Source: Rhodococcus sp. W8901
GTDB taxonomy: Bacteria; Actinomycetota; Actinomycetes; Mycobacteriales; Mycobacteriaceae
Length of the DNA: 64,000 nt
Reading direction: 5' to 3'
Assembly (NCBI RefSeq): GCF_013348805.1
Contig: NZ_CP054690.1
Span: forward strand, 5,456,001 to 5,520,000
The notes below the pieces were generated by a model. The model was not told the origin of the DNA. It saw nothing but the letters and a program-made list of their open reading frames with translations, and ran no database searches. Shown here one piece after another: positions 7,554 through 16,423 of the stretch; the stretch's first letter is position 1, and each line of letters opens with the position of its first letter. Made by a program: the position numbers and the translations under genes.

Positions 7554-9098
7554 ATGGGCCCCGAACGCCCCACCGGTTCCGCGACGAGCCGCGGCACCGC
7601 ACCCGAACACGTCGACGTCCTCATCGTCGGCGCCGGGCTGTCGGGAATCGGCGTCGCCAGCCGACTCCATCGGACACAGCCGGACCGCACCTTCGCGATC
7701 CTCGAGGCCCGCGCCGTGTCCGGCGGCACGTGGGACCTGTTCAGGTACCCGGGTGTCCGCTCCGACTCCGATATCCAGACCTACGGGTACGACTTCAAGC
7801 CGTGGAAGGGCCGCGCGGCGCTGGCACCCGCGGCAGACATCCTCGACTACATCCGCGACACCGCACGCGAGTACGACGTGGAACGTCATATCTGCTACGG
7901 CCACAAGGTGATCCGTGCCGACTGGTCGTCGACGGACGCCCGCTGGACGGTCACCGCACGGCGCGACGACACCGGCGAGATCGTGACATTCACGGCCGAC
8001 TGGTTCTTCTGCGCCAGCGGCTACTACAACTACGACCGGGGCTACACACCGGTGTTTCCCGGTGCCGACCGGTTCACCGGCCGGATCGTGCATCCGCAGG
8101 CCTGGCCCGAAGACCTCGACTACGCCGGCAAGCGGGTGGTGGTGATCGGTTCCGGGGCCACCGCCGTCACCCTGATCCCGGCGATGGCCGACGCCACCGC
8201 GCACGTCACGATGCTGCAGCGCTCGCCGTCCTACGTCATCGCGCTCCCCGAAGAGGACACGGTGTCCAGCATGCTTCGCCGGGTGCTGGGAGACGAGCGG
8301 GGCTACCGGCTGGCCCGCAAGAAGAACACCATGCTGAACTTCCGGGTCTACAAGCTCGCCCGCCGCTTCCCCAAACAGGCGCGGGCGATCATCCGCCGGC
8401 TCAATGTCCGGCTCCTACCGTCCGGTTTCGACGTCGACACCCACTTCAACCCCACCTACGATCCGTGGTACCAGCGCCTGTGCGTCGTCCCCGGCGGCGA
8501 CCTGTTCAAGACGATCTCCAGGGGCAAGGCTTCGGTGGTCACCGACACCATCGAGACGTTCACCGAGAACGGCATCGCGCTGGTGTCCGGGAAGCATCTC
8601 GACGCGGACATCATCATCACCGCAACCGGACTCGACCTGCTCATCCTCGGCGGCATCGAGATCCACCTGGACGGCGAACCGATCGACATCACGAAGCGGC
8701 TCACGTTCAAAGGCACGATGCTCTCGGACGTTCCCAATTTCTCGTTCGCCTTCGGCTACCTCAACGGGCCGTGGACACTCAAGCTCGATCTGGTCGCCGA
8801 CTACCTGTGCCGACTGCTCGACGAGATGGATCGGCGGGGTGCCCAGATTGTCGTCGCGCACAATACGGAACCGGCCATCGAGACCCGGCCCCAGTTCGAC
8901 TTCACGTCCGGGTATATCCAGCGGGGCCTGGACCTGTTTCCGCGGACCGGCACCAAGGAGCCCTGGAGCCTGCCGATGGACTACTACAAGGACGTCGTCT
9001 CGCTTCGGGACACCCCGATCGACGACGGCACCCTGACGTTCTCGCGGGTCGAGCCGACGCCGACGAGATCGGACGACGACCTCGTCAGCCCCGACTGA
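7554..9098 (+). CDS. Flavin-containing monooxygenase, Baeyer-Villiger / EthA type
   Basis: 514-residue FAD/NADPH monooxygenase. The FAD-binding Rossmann motif VLIVGAGLSGIG is near the N-terminus (about residues 22-33), SGGTWDLFRYPGVRSDSD follows, then the Baeyer-Villiger fingerprint FTGRIVHPQAWP, directly before the NADPH-binding VVVIGSGATAVT. The sequence resembles EthA-like enzymes, which oxidise ketones to esters and also activate thioamide drugs. The ATG at 7554 is chosen because GGGAGGA lies just upstream; the longer frame from 7476 lacks similarity. It is convergent with the AIM24 gene. Confidence 0.92.
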   Translation: MGPERPTGSATSRGTAPEHVDVLIVGAGLSGIGVASRLHRTQPDRTFAILEARAVSGGTWDLFRYPGVRSDSDIQTYGYDFKPWKGRAALAPAADILDYIRDTAREYDVERHICYGHKVIRADWSSTDARWTVTARRDDTGEIVTFTADWFFCASGYYNYDRGYTPVFPGADRFTGRIVHPQAWPEDLDYAGKRVVVIGSGATAVTLIPAMADATAHVTMLQRSPSYVIALPEEDTVSSMLRRVLGDERGYRLARKKNTMLNFRVYKLARRFPKQARAIIRRLNVRLLPSGFDVDTHFNPTYDPWYQRLCVVPGGDLFKTISRGKASVVTDTIETFTENGIALVSGKHLDADIIITATGLDLLILGGIEIHLDGEPIDITKRLTFKGTMLSDVPNFSFAFGYLNGPWTLKLDLVADYLCRLLDEMDRRGAQIVVAHNTEPAIETRPQFDFTSGYIQRGLDLFPRTGTKEPWSLPMDYYKDVVSLRDTPIDDGTLTFSRVEPTPTRSDDDLVSPD

Positions 9099-9107
9099 CC
9101 CTCACCC

Positions 9108-9806
9108 TCAGTTGCTGTTACTGCTACTGGTGGTCGTGGTGCTCGACGGCATCCGGGCCCGGAGCCAGTCGACCAGGTCCGTCGCGCTACGGGTCTGCAT
9201 CCAGACCCGACCCGGACCGGTGAACTCGGTGACGATGCCCTCGCCACCGAGAATCATCGACTTCCACCCACCGGCCTTGCGGATGCGGTACTGGACGGTC
9301 TCGTCGAACGCGACGACGTGACCGGAGTCGAGTGTCATCGTCTCCCCCGCCGCGAGCGTCACCGACCGGATGGCGCCGTAGCTGGACAGCAGGATCTCGC
9401 CGTTTCCGCTGCACCGCAACAGAACGAGCCCCGCGCCGCTGAAGAACCCCTTGCTGCCGCCCCATTTGGAGTCGACGTCGACGGTCGCGTCGGAGGCGAG
9501 CCAGCAGCCGGACTGGACGAGCAGCGCGGTCCCTTCGTCGACGGTGGTTTCGACCAGGTCGCCCGGGAGTGCGCCGGCGACGCCCACGACACCACCCCGT
9601 TCACTGCTGAAGTCGTTGACGAAGAAGCTCGAGCCGCCCAGGGAGCGGCGGAGTCCCTTCAGGAAGCCGCCCCGCGTCGACGTGGTGATCGCGATGTCAC
9701 CCCGCATCATCGCCATCGCCCCGGCCTCGACGCGGACCGATCCACCGGCGGGGACACTGATCTCGGCGAACGCGAACGCGGGCCCACAACTTATCTCGGT
9801 CTTCAT
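9108..9806 (-). CDS. AIM24 / TIGR00266 family protein
   Basis: 232-residue all-beta protein of the AIM24 (TIGR00266) family. It has repeated Gly-rich beta hairpins such as AGAMAMMRGDI and LVQSGCWLASD, then GFFSGAGLVLLRCSGNGEI and LDSGHVVAFDETVQYRI. No signal peptide or catalytic motif is visible, and the biochemical role of the bacterial family is not established. The final 14 residues are a low-complexity Ser/Thr/Asn tail. It is convergent with the monooxygenase, nine bases away. Confidence 0.87.
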   Translation of the reverse strand: MKTEISCGPAFAFAEISVPAGGSVRVEAGAMAMMRGDIAITTSTRGGFLKGLRRSLGGSSFFVNDFSSERGGVVGVAGALPGDLVETTVDEGTALLVQSGCWLASDATVDVDSKWGGSKGFFSGAGLVLLRCSGNGEILLSSYGAIRSVTLAAGETMTLDSGHVVAFDETVQYRIRKAGGWKSMILGGEGIVTEFTGPGRVWMQTRSATDLVDWLRARMPSSTTTTSSSNSN

Positions 9807-9954
9807 GGCTTCCTTCTCGAAAGGTAGAAAGTCGAATATCGGGCAGGGACGTCACGGTACCGGGGTTCAGCGGCCCGGAGCCGCCTTCGACACGGGAGAT
9901 CCCGCACCCGGCGCGGTACGCTCGAGACGGCACCCGCGAGGACATGGGAGCGTC

Positions 9955-12306
9955 ATGGTGGATACGGCGTCCGAGGCACCGTCCCGGCGACGCGAACGTG
10001 TGCACCGCCTCAAGGAATTCGCGCTACTGGCGGTCACCCTCACCGCGCTGATCGCCGGCGCGATCGCGTGGCTGCTCGGTGCCGACAACGTGGCCGACAA
10101 GTGTTGGATCGCCGGGACAGTAATCGCGATCGCGCCCGCTGCCTGGTGGGTGATCGACGCGCTCCGACGGGGGCGGATGGGCGTAGACCTACTCGCGGTG
10201 TTGTCCCTGATCGGCACGCTGCTGGTCGGCGAGTATCTCGCGGGCGCACTGATCAGCGTCATGCTCGCGACGGGGCAGGCGCTCGATGCCGCCGCCGAAC
10301 GCCGCGCCACGAAGGATCTGCGATCGCTGCTCGACCACGCGCCCCGCACCGCCCGCCGACGAACCGGCGACCACGTCGAGGCGATCCCACTCGACGACGT
10401 CCTCGCCGACGACAACCTGGTGGTCGGACCGGGGGAGGTGGTGCCCGTCGACGGGTGGATCACGTCCGGTTCCGCCGTGCTCGACGAATCCGTCCTCACC
10501 GGAGAACCGCTCGCCGTCGAGCGGCGTCGCGGCGAGGCAGTGCGGAGCGGAATCGTCAATGCAGGAACCGCTTTCGAGATGCAGGCGCACACGACCGCCG
10601 ACCAGAGCACCTACGCCGGCATCGTCCGCCTGGCCCGCGACGCCGCCGCCGAGAGCGCCCCCGTCGTACGGGTGGCCGACCGCATCGCGGCCTGGTTCCT
10701 GCCGCTCGCGCTCGCAATCGCTGGTTCCGCCTGGCTGTTCAGCGGTTCGGCCACCCGCGCTGTCGCGGTGCTGGTGGTCGCGACGCCGTGTCCACTGCTA
10801 CTGGCCGCGCCCGTCGCGATCGTCTCCGGACTGTCCCGAGCGTCCCGTCTGGGTGTGGTGATTCGCAGCGGCGGCGCCCTCGAGAACCTCGGACATGCCA
10901 CGACACTGGTGATGGACAAGACCGGAACCCTTACCACCGGTCGCCCCACCGGCACGGACGTGCTCATCGCGCCCGGCGGCGATGCCACCGACGTGTTGCG
11001 ACTGGCCGCGTCCGCCGACCAACTGTCACCGCACGTACTGGCCGACGCCATCGTGCAGGAAGCGAAGATGCGCGGGCTCGCACTGACATTGCCCACCGAC
11101 GTGGCGGAGGAGGCCGGGACCGGCGTGAGCGCGACCGTCGACGGCCGACGGGTCACCGTCGGCACCCTCAGCTTGCCCGACGATGCACCGGCGTGGGCAC
11201 GTGCCGCCCACAGTCGGGCCGTGCTCGACGGCGCCGCGGTTGCCTGGGTCACCGTCGACGGCGATCTCGCGGGCGCCGTCCTGCTGGTTGATCCCGTTCG
11301 CCGGGACGCGTCCCGCACCCTGCGGCGCCTGCGCTCGGCCGGACTGAACCGGCTCGTCATGCTCACCGGGGATCGGCGCGAACCCGCGGAGGAGATCGGC
11401 TCAGTCCTCGGTCTGGACGCCGTCCACGCCGAACAGACACCCGCCGACAAGGTGGCCGGGGTCCGGGCGGAGCGGGCATCGGCGGTGACCGTCATGGTCG
11501 GCGACGGCGTCAACGACGCCCCGGCCCTCGCGGCCGCCACCGTCGGCGTCGCGATGGGGGCGCGGGGCTCGACGGCAACGTCGGAGGCCGCGGACGTCGT
11601 GCTCACCACCGATCGACTCGACCGCCTGGCCGATGCGATGGCCATCGCCCGCCGCTCCCGGCGCATCGCCGTGCAGAGCGCGGCAGTGGGGATGGGGCTG
11701 TCGTTGGTGGCCATGGGATTTGCCGCGTTCGGATTCCTGCCGCCCGCGGCGGGTGCGCTGCTGCAGGAGGGTATCGACGTGGCCGTGATCCTCAACGCAT
11801 TACGCGCGCTGCGGGGCGACCGGAACCAGGAGATTCTCCTTCCCGACGACACCGAGGCAATGCTGCACCGGTTCTCGGCCGAGCACGACGAACTGCGCGA
11901 CCAGCTGGCCATCCTGCGCGACACGGCGCAACTACTCGTCGGTGGCAACCTCGCGGCCGCATATCCCGCCCTGCGTCGGGTCGACACCTTCCTGTTCGGC
12001 ACGCTGCTCCCGCACGAGCAGGCGGAGGACCGCGAACTGTACCCGGCGCTCGCCACCCCGCTGGGCACAGCAGAGGCGACCGCGACGATGAGCCGCATGC
12101 ATGCCGAGATCGACCGGCTCGCGCGACGCCTGCGCACCCACCTCACCCGCGCCGATGCGGCCGGCCGGATCGACCCCGATCAGGTCGACGACCTCCTCGC
12201 CTGCCTGTACGGGCTGCACGCGCTGCTGCAGCTGCACTTCGTGCAGGAGGAGGAGAACTACTTCACTCTCGCGCCCGAATCGGATTCCGCGCCCCGGGAC
12301 CGCTGA
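9955..12306 (+). CDS. P1B-type (TPC motif) metal ATPase with C-terminal hemerythrin domain
   Basis: 783-residue membrane ATPase. Membrane helices lie at about 22-43, 50-70, 78-110, 245-262 and 268-292, plus two near 575-615. The ion-path motif is TPCP (277-280), and the cytosolic core has LTGEP (~181), DKTGTLT (phosphorylated Asp ~321) and GDGVND (~516). There is no N-terminal heavy-metal domain. After the last helix a hemerythrin four-helix domain (about 636-775) has spaced ligands: HRFSAEHDEL, HEQAEDRELYP, HAEID, and HALLQLHFVQEEENYF. TPC plus hemerythrin matches the P1B-5 subclass, linked to nickel/iron export; the metal here is inferred. ATG 9955 is used; the longer frame overlaps the AIM24 gene. 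Confidence 0.92.
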   Translation: MVDTASEAPSRRRERVHRLKEFALLAVTLTALIAGAIAWLLGADNVADKCWIAGTVIAIAPAAWWVIDALRRGRMGVDLLAVLSLIGTLLVGEYLAGALISVMLATGQALDAAAERRATKDLRSLLDHAPRTARRRTGDHVEAIPLDDVLADDNLVVGPGEVVPVDGWITSGSAVLDESVLTGEPLAVERRRGEAVRSGIVNAGTAFEMQAHTTADQSTYAGIVRLARDAAAESAPVVRVADRIAAWFLPLALAIAGSAWLFSGSATRAVAVLVVATPCPLLLAAPVAIVSGLSRASRLGVVIRSGGALENLGHATTLVMDKTGTLTTGRPTGTDVLIAPGGDATDVLRLAASADQLSPHVLADAIVQEAKMRGLALTLPTDVAEEAGTGVSATVDGRRVTVGTLSLPDDAPAWARAAHSRAVLDGAAVAWVTVDGDLAGAVLLVDPVRRDASRTLRRLRSAGLNRLVMLTGDRREPAEEIGSVLGLDAVHAEQTPADKVAGVRAERASAVTVMVGDGVNDAPALAAATVGVAMGARGSTATSEAADVVLTTDRLDRLADAMAIARRSRRIAVQSAAVGMGLSLVAMGFAAFGFLPPAAGALLQEGIDVAVILNALRALRGDRNQEILLPDDTEAMLHRFSAEHDELRDQLAILRDTAQLLVGGNLAAAYPALRRVDTFLFGTLLPHEQAEDRELYPALATPLGTAEATATMSRMHAEIDRLARRLRTHLTRADAAGRIDPDQVDDLLACLYGLHALLQLHFVQEEENYFTLAPESDSAPRDR

Positions 12307-12490
12307 GGGGCGTCCCCGAGCGGGATCGCGCCAAACCCCCTTCCGGGGCGGCCCCCGTGGGGGACCCACCCGGCACGGGGCAAATCCCCCTACGCCGTCG
12401 AACGAACCGGCACTAGCGTTCGAGTTGTCGCTCGGCCGGCCGGGCGGCGATACCGTGGCCCTCCGGACCCCCGACCTGGCGGACCACGGC

Positions 12491-12529
12491 CGGGCGGTGG
12501 CGTCGGATCCATCCCGATGCCACCGCCCG
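12491..12529. terminator. Inverted repeat, probable terminator hairpin
   Basis: Perfect 11-base arms (12491-12501 and 12519-12529) around a 17-base loop, extendable with one mismatch. It lies 185 bases after the ATPase gene and well upstream of the next operon, so it may end read-through from the ATPase. It could equally be an RNA structure of another kind. Confidence 0.45.
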
Positions 12530-12931
12530 GGCCCAGAATCCGGGTCTCCGACACGCCAGCTCGAGGTTGCATCCCCGTCACCGGCTGGCTTACAGTGCAC
12601 CTGCGCGCCCCTCACGGGGCTTCCTGCAACCCTGTCGATATCGGGTCTGCTTGTAGCGCTGTCACATTGACGCATGCGCGTGTGGCGATCGTTGCTCCCG
12701 TGCCGGGACCCGACGACGCCCGGCCCCATACGGTGCGCGCAGGCGTTATCCCACGAACCCGGCTCGGCCGATCCCGTCCGCTTCACGGCGGGTGTGCCGC
12801 GTCGCAGTGACCACCGGGTGGGCAGTCTGACCCCCGACTCAGGCAGGCCCGCCCGGTGGTCGCATCTACCGGTGGAACCCCACCGTTCCGGTGCCTCCGG
12901 CCGGATCGCCTCGAGATGCCGGCTACGTGCC

Positions 12932-12969
12932 GTTCTGGTAAGGAACTGGGAGCGCTAGTTCAACAGAAC
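12932..12969. promoter_or_regulatory. Nested inverted repeats before the SDR operon
   Basis: GTTCTG (12932-12937) is mirrored by CAGAAC (12964-12969). Inside it GAACT (12943-12947) is mirrored by AGTTC (12957-12961) around an AGCGCT core. The element ends 15 bases before the TTG start of the SDR gene and overlaps the expected promoter/leader region. It is a candidate operator; the regulator is unknown. Confidence 0.35.
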
Positions 12970-12983
12970 AGAGGGGAAGTTCT

Positions 12984-13808
12984 TTGGGGTACTTCGATCG
13001 TCGCGTCGTGGCCGTGACGGGAGCCGGTTCGGGAATCGGTCGCGAATTGTCGACCAGGTTGGCCGACGGGGGTGCGGTGTTGGCCCTGTCCGGGGACGCC
13101 GAAGGTCCGTTGAAGGAGACTGCGGACCTGTGCGACCGGGCCGGGGCCCGGGTATCCGCGTCGGTTGTCGATGTCACCGATCGGGCCGCGGTCCACGCCT
13201 TCGCCGCCGAGACCGCGAGCCGCTTCGGTGGTGTCGACATCGTGATCAACAATGCCGGAATCCTATACACCGGTGAGGTTCTGGCTTCGGACTACGCCGA
13301 CATCGAACGGGTGATGGACGTCGACTTCTGGGGCGTCGTCAACGGCACGAAGGCGTTCCTCCCGTACGTGGTCGAGTCGGACCGCGGTCATGTGGTGAAT
13401 CTGTCCTCGGCATTCGGGTTGATGGCGGCGCCCGGGTACTCCGCCTACAACGCCGCGAAGTTCGCGGTCCGCGGGTTCACGGAGTCGCTGCGTCAGGAGA
13501 TGGAACTCGGCGGCCATTCGGTGAAGGTGACGTGCGTGTACCCGGGTGGCGTCCGGACCGGCATCGCGCGGACCGCGAGCGCCGCCGCCGGGGTGGACGT
13601 TCGCGAGGTCGCCGACTCGTTCGATCGGCGAATCGCTCGCACCGACCCCGCCGAGGCCGCGCGCACGATTCTGCGGGGTGTCGAACAGGGGCGTGCGCGG
13701 GTGCTCGTCGGCCCGGACGCGAAGGTGGTGGACGCGGTGACCCGGATCCTGGGTCCGGCGTACCAGTGGTTGCTGCCGGCCGCGAAGCGTCGGGGGCTGC
13801 GGAAATGA
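12984..13808 (+). CDS. Short-chain dehydrogenase/reductase
   Basis: 274-residue classical SDR. It has NAD(P)-binding TGAGSGIG near residue 12, NNAG in the core, the catalytic Ser in NLSSAFG, and the YxxxK pair in YSAYNAAK. A C-terminal extension after about residue 245 is typical of 'SDR family' alcohol dehydrogenases in rhodococci. The start is a TTG preceded by AGGGGAAG. It heads an operon: its stop overlaps the next gene (ATGA), followed by aldehyde and alcohol dehydrogenases. This suggests oxidation of an alcohol/aldehyde/ketone series; the substrate is unknown. Confidence 0.9.
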   Translation: MGYFDRRVVAVTGAGSGIGRELSTRLADGGAVLALSGDAEGPLKETADLCDRAGARVSASVVDVTDRAAVHAFAAETASRFGGVDIVINNAGILYTGEVLASDYADIERVMDVDFWGVVNGTKAFLPYVVESDRGHVVNLSSAFGLMAAPGYSAYNAAKFAVRGFTESLRQEMELGGHSVKVTCVYPGGVRTGIARTASAAAGVDVREVADSFDRRIARTDPAEAARTILRGVEQGRARVLVGPDAKVVDAVTRILGPAYQWLLPAAKRRGLRK

Positions 13809-14842
13809 CCACGGATTGGCTGCTGATCAGCACCTTCGGCGGACAGGAGCCGTCACTGATCGGGGTGGGGTCGTCCCCGAAACCCTTCGTGCCGCTGGGC
13901 CGGCACTTCAAGGGCCGACGGAGCCAACCGAACAGGGCCCTCGACGACGTGCAGAACGCTCTGCTCGAGATCATGGCCGACCCCGAGCATCGGCGGATCG
14001 ACCGGGAGTCGGAGGACGGCCGCAAACGCATCCTCGCGGAGCCGCTGCTCAATTCCGAGTCCCGCCTCCACGGCGTCTACTTCTGGCGGGGAGACACCGA
14101 CGAGGCACCACCGCCGCGGGACCCGGCGGGCGCGTGGCACTTCAATCTGACGGCAGGCAAGGCCAGCGGCAGCGACGACCTCTTCGACCTGTACGGCGTC
14201 GCACCCGAGGACCGTCGCAGCGAGGCCGCGCTGGCGGGCGCCTTCACCCGGCTGGTGACGAACCGCGACGAGGGCGAGGCGCTGGCCAAGATCGTGCAGT
14301 CGGAACCGGGCACGGAGCACCAGGCGGTGTGGAAGGTACGCCGCGACGACGACGAGGAACGCGCCGCACACTTCTCGTGCCGGATGCTCGAGGAGAAGCC
14401 CGATCCTGCCGGGGAACGGCGCGAGGTCATCCTTCGCGGGATCACCCACGACATCGGCCCGGCAGGCGAGGTCCCGGCCGCGCCGCCACCGGTCATCCTC
14501 GAGCATCGGGTGCTCGACGCCGTGCTGACGCCCGGCGAATACCTCGCCTACGTCGACCTGAAACGCCTCGCGCTCATCAAGTGGCGCAGCGAGCCGATGC
14601 CGGGGGTGGCCTGGGAAAATGCCGTCGGGGAGCCGGAGCCCGCCATGCATCCGTCCGATGTGCCGCTCGCGCAGAAGATGGCCAAGGATCTCGCCTACCG
14701 GAAGGTCGAAGGCATCCTGCGGTTCCGCGGACTCGACGGGGACTGGAAACCCCTGCACCTGTCGGTCGCACTGATGGCGTTCGACGAGTCCACCCACGGC
14801 GGACTCGTCACCGTCACGGAGGCGCCCACCCCGCAGAACTGA
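13805..14842 (+). CDS. PAS/GAF-like sensor-type protein of unknown function
   Basis: 345 residues, starting MTTDWLLISTFGG with an ATG that overlaps the SDR stop (ATGA), which implies translational coupling. The central part (AWHFNLTAGKASGSDDLFDL, then VSPEDR-like and TRLVTNRDEGEALAKIV segments) looks like a PAS-type fold. A second region (HRVLDAVLTPGEYLAYVDLK onwards) may be another. There is no kinase, HTH or cyclase output domain. Such stand-alone proteins occur beside dehydrogenases in actinobacteria. A ligand-sensing or scaffolding role for this operon is only inferred. Confidence 0.65.
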   Translation: MTTDWLLISTFGGQEPSLIGVGSSPKPFVPLGRHFKGRRSQPNRALDDVQNALLEIMADPEHRRIDRESEDGRKRILAEPLLNSESRLHGVYFWRGDTDEAPPPRDPAGAWHFNLTAGKASGSDDLFDLYGVAPEDRRSEAALAGAFTRLVTNRDEGEALAKIVQSEPGTEHQAVWKVRRDDDEERAAHFSCRMLEEKPDPAGERREVILRGITHDIGPAGEVPAAPPPVILEHRVLDAVLTPGEYLAYVDLKRLALIKWRSEPMPGVAWENAVGEPEPAMHPSDVPLAQKMAKDLAYRKVEGILRFRGLDGDWKPLHLSVALMAFDESTHGGLVTVTEAPTPQN

Positions 14843-14937
14843 AATACGTCTTTCGGTCAGTGAAAGACCGGTCGTGGGCGACATCGCGGCCCGGCAACGT
14901 GGAAGGCATCCATGTGCTGCGACTGCGAGGAGCGACC

Positions 14938-16398
14938 GTGACGAGTCTGTTGAACAAGCCGGTGTGGGAATCCCGAATCTTCACCGGCGAATGGGTGGCC
15001 GGCGGTGAGGACCGTGTCGTGGTCGAACCCGCGACCGGGAAGCAACTCACCACCGTCGGGACGGCCACCCCCGACGATGTCGCGGCGGCCGCCACCGGCG
15101 CCACGGCGGCACAGAAGGCCTGGGCCGCGCGTCCGTACACCGAGCGCGCGGCCGTCCTCCGTCGAGCCGGGCAGCTGTTCGAGCAGTACGCCGAGGAGAT
15201 CGGCGAGTGGATCGTCCGCGAAGGCGGCAGCATCCGGGCGAAGGCCGAGACCGAGACGCACACCGCCGCTGAGGAGTGCTACAACGCGGCGGCGCTCGCG
15301 GCGCATCCCGTCGGCGAGGTGCTGCGCTCCGAGCAGCCGCGGCTGAGCTTCTCGCGCCGCGTCCCGGTGGGCACCGTCGGTGTCATCGCCCCGTTCAACT
15401 TTCCGCTGATCCTGTCGATCCGCGCCGTCGCGCCGGCACTCGCCCTGGGCAACTCGGTGATCCTCAAGCCGGACCCGCGCACCGCGATCTGCGGTGGCGT
15501 CGTCCTGGCCCGGATCTTCGAGGAGGCCGGGCTTCCGGCCGGTGTCCTCAGCATGCTGCCCGGTGGTGCGGACGCCGGCGAGGCGGTCGTGGTCCACCCC
15601 AGCGTGCGGGTCATCGCGTTCACCGGTTCGACGCGTGCCGGACGCGCGGTCGGTGAACTGGCGGGCCGCCACCTCAAGCGCGCCCACCTGGAACTCGGCG
15701 GCAACAATGCCCTCATCGTCATGGACGACGTCGACCTGGAGAAGGCCGTCTCGGTGGGCGCCTTCGGCTCGTACATGCATCAGGGACAGATCTGCATGGC
15801 CACCGGCCGACAGCTGGTGCACGAGAGCATCGTCGGTGACTACACCGCACTGCTCGCCGAACACGCCGAGCGGCTGCCCGTCGGAGATCCGTTCACCGGC
15901 GAGGTGGCGATGGGGCCGATCATCGATGCGCGGCAACGTGATCAGATCCACGCCCTCGTGTCGGACAGCATCGCGGCCGGAGCACGGCTGGCGGCCGGCG
16001 GAACCTACGAGGACCTCTTCTACCGTCCGACGGTCCTCGCCGACACCCCGCGGACGGCGCCCGCCTTCGTCAACGAGGTCTTCGGCCCCGTCGCCCCCGT
16101 CACCTCCTTCGCGACCGTCGAAGAAGCCGTGGCCGTCGCCAACGACTCGGAATACGCACTGTCCCTGGGAATCCTGACCGGCGATGCGATGAAGGGCCTC
16201 GAGATCGCCCAGCAGATCCCCACCGGCCTGGTCCACATCAACGATCAGACGGTCGGCGACGAGGCCGTCGTCCCGTTCGGCGGACTCGCATCGTCCGGCA
16301 ACGGCGGCCGCGTCGGCGGTATCGGCGCCAACCTCGACGCCTTCACCGAGACGCAGTGGGTGACGGCGCAGAGCGCGCTGCCGATCTACCCGTTCTGA
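14938..16398 (+). CDS. Aldehyde dehydrogenase (benzaldehyde dehydrogenase-like)
   Basis: 486-residue NAD(P)-dependent aldehyde dehydrogenase. It has PFNFPLILSIRAVAPALALG around 150, the coenzyme motif FTGSTRAGRAVG, the catalytic-base region HLELGGNNALIV, and the active-site Cys in HQGQICMATGR. The sequence is of the vanillin/benzaldehyde dehydrogenase type, oxidising an (aromatic) aldehyde to the acid. The GTG at 14938 is preceded by GAGGAG. A zinc alcohol dehydrogenase follows after 25 bases, so the pair would convert alcohol to aldehyde to acid. Confidence 0.92.
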   Translation: MTSLLNKPVWESRIFTGEWVAGGEDRVVVEPATGKQLTTVGTATPDDVAAAATGATAAQKAWAARPYTERAAVLRRAGQLFEQYAEEIGEWIVREGGSIRAKAETETHTAAEECYNAAALAAHPVGEVLRSEQPRLSFSRRVPVGTVGVIAPFNFPLILSIRAVAPALALGNSVILKPDPRTAICGGVVLARIFEEAGLPAGVLSMLPGGADAGEAVVVHPSVRVIAFTGSTRAGRAVGELAGRHLKRAHLELGGNNALIVMDDVDLEKAVSVGAFGSYMHQGQICMATGRQLVHESIVGDYTALLAEHAERLPVGDPFTGEVAMGPIIDARQRDQIHALVSDSIAAGARLAAGGTYEDLFYRPTVLADTPRTAPAFVNEVFGPVAPVTSFATVEEAVAVANDSEYALSLGILTGDAMKGLEIAQQIPTGLVHINDQTVGDEAVVPFGGLASSGNGGRVGGIGANLDAFTETQWVTAQSALPIYPF

Positions 16399-16423
16399 TC
16401 CGCCGAATCCGCAGGAGCACAAC

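Larger units (their letters stand above)
12307..12983. other. 677-base non-coding gap
   Basis: No convincing gene on either strand: the open frames here have shadow-like composition and no family resemblance. Visible structure is a strong hairpin (12491-12529) and nested inverted repeats just before the SDR gene (12932-12969). I found no riboswitch or tRNA that I recognise. The gap is unusually long for this window. Confidence 0.6.

Noticed and set aside
11932-12786. 284-codon reverse frame crossing the ATPase end and the following gap
   Set aside because: Overlaps the hemerythrin domain coding region, shows no family features, and looks like a compositional artefact.
12307-12983. Riboswitch or structured metabolite sensor in the long gap
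   Set aside because: Stems are present, but I could not match any known riboswitch core, so only hairpins are reported.
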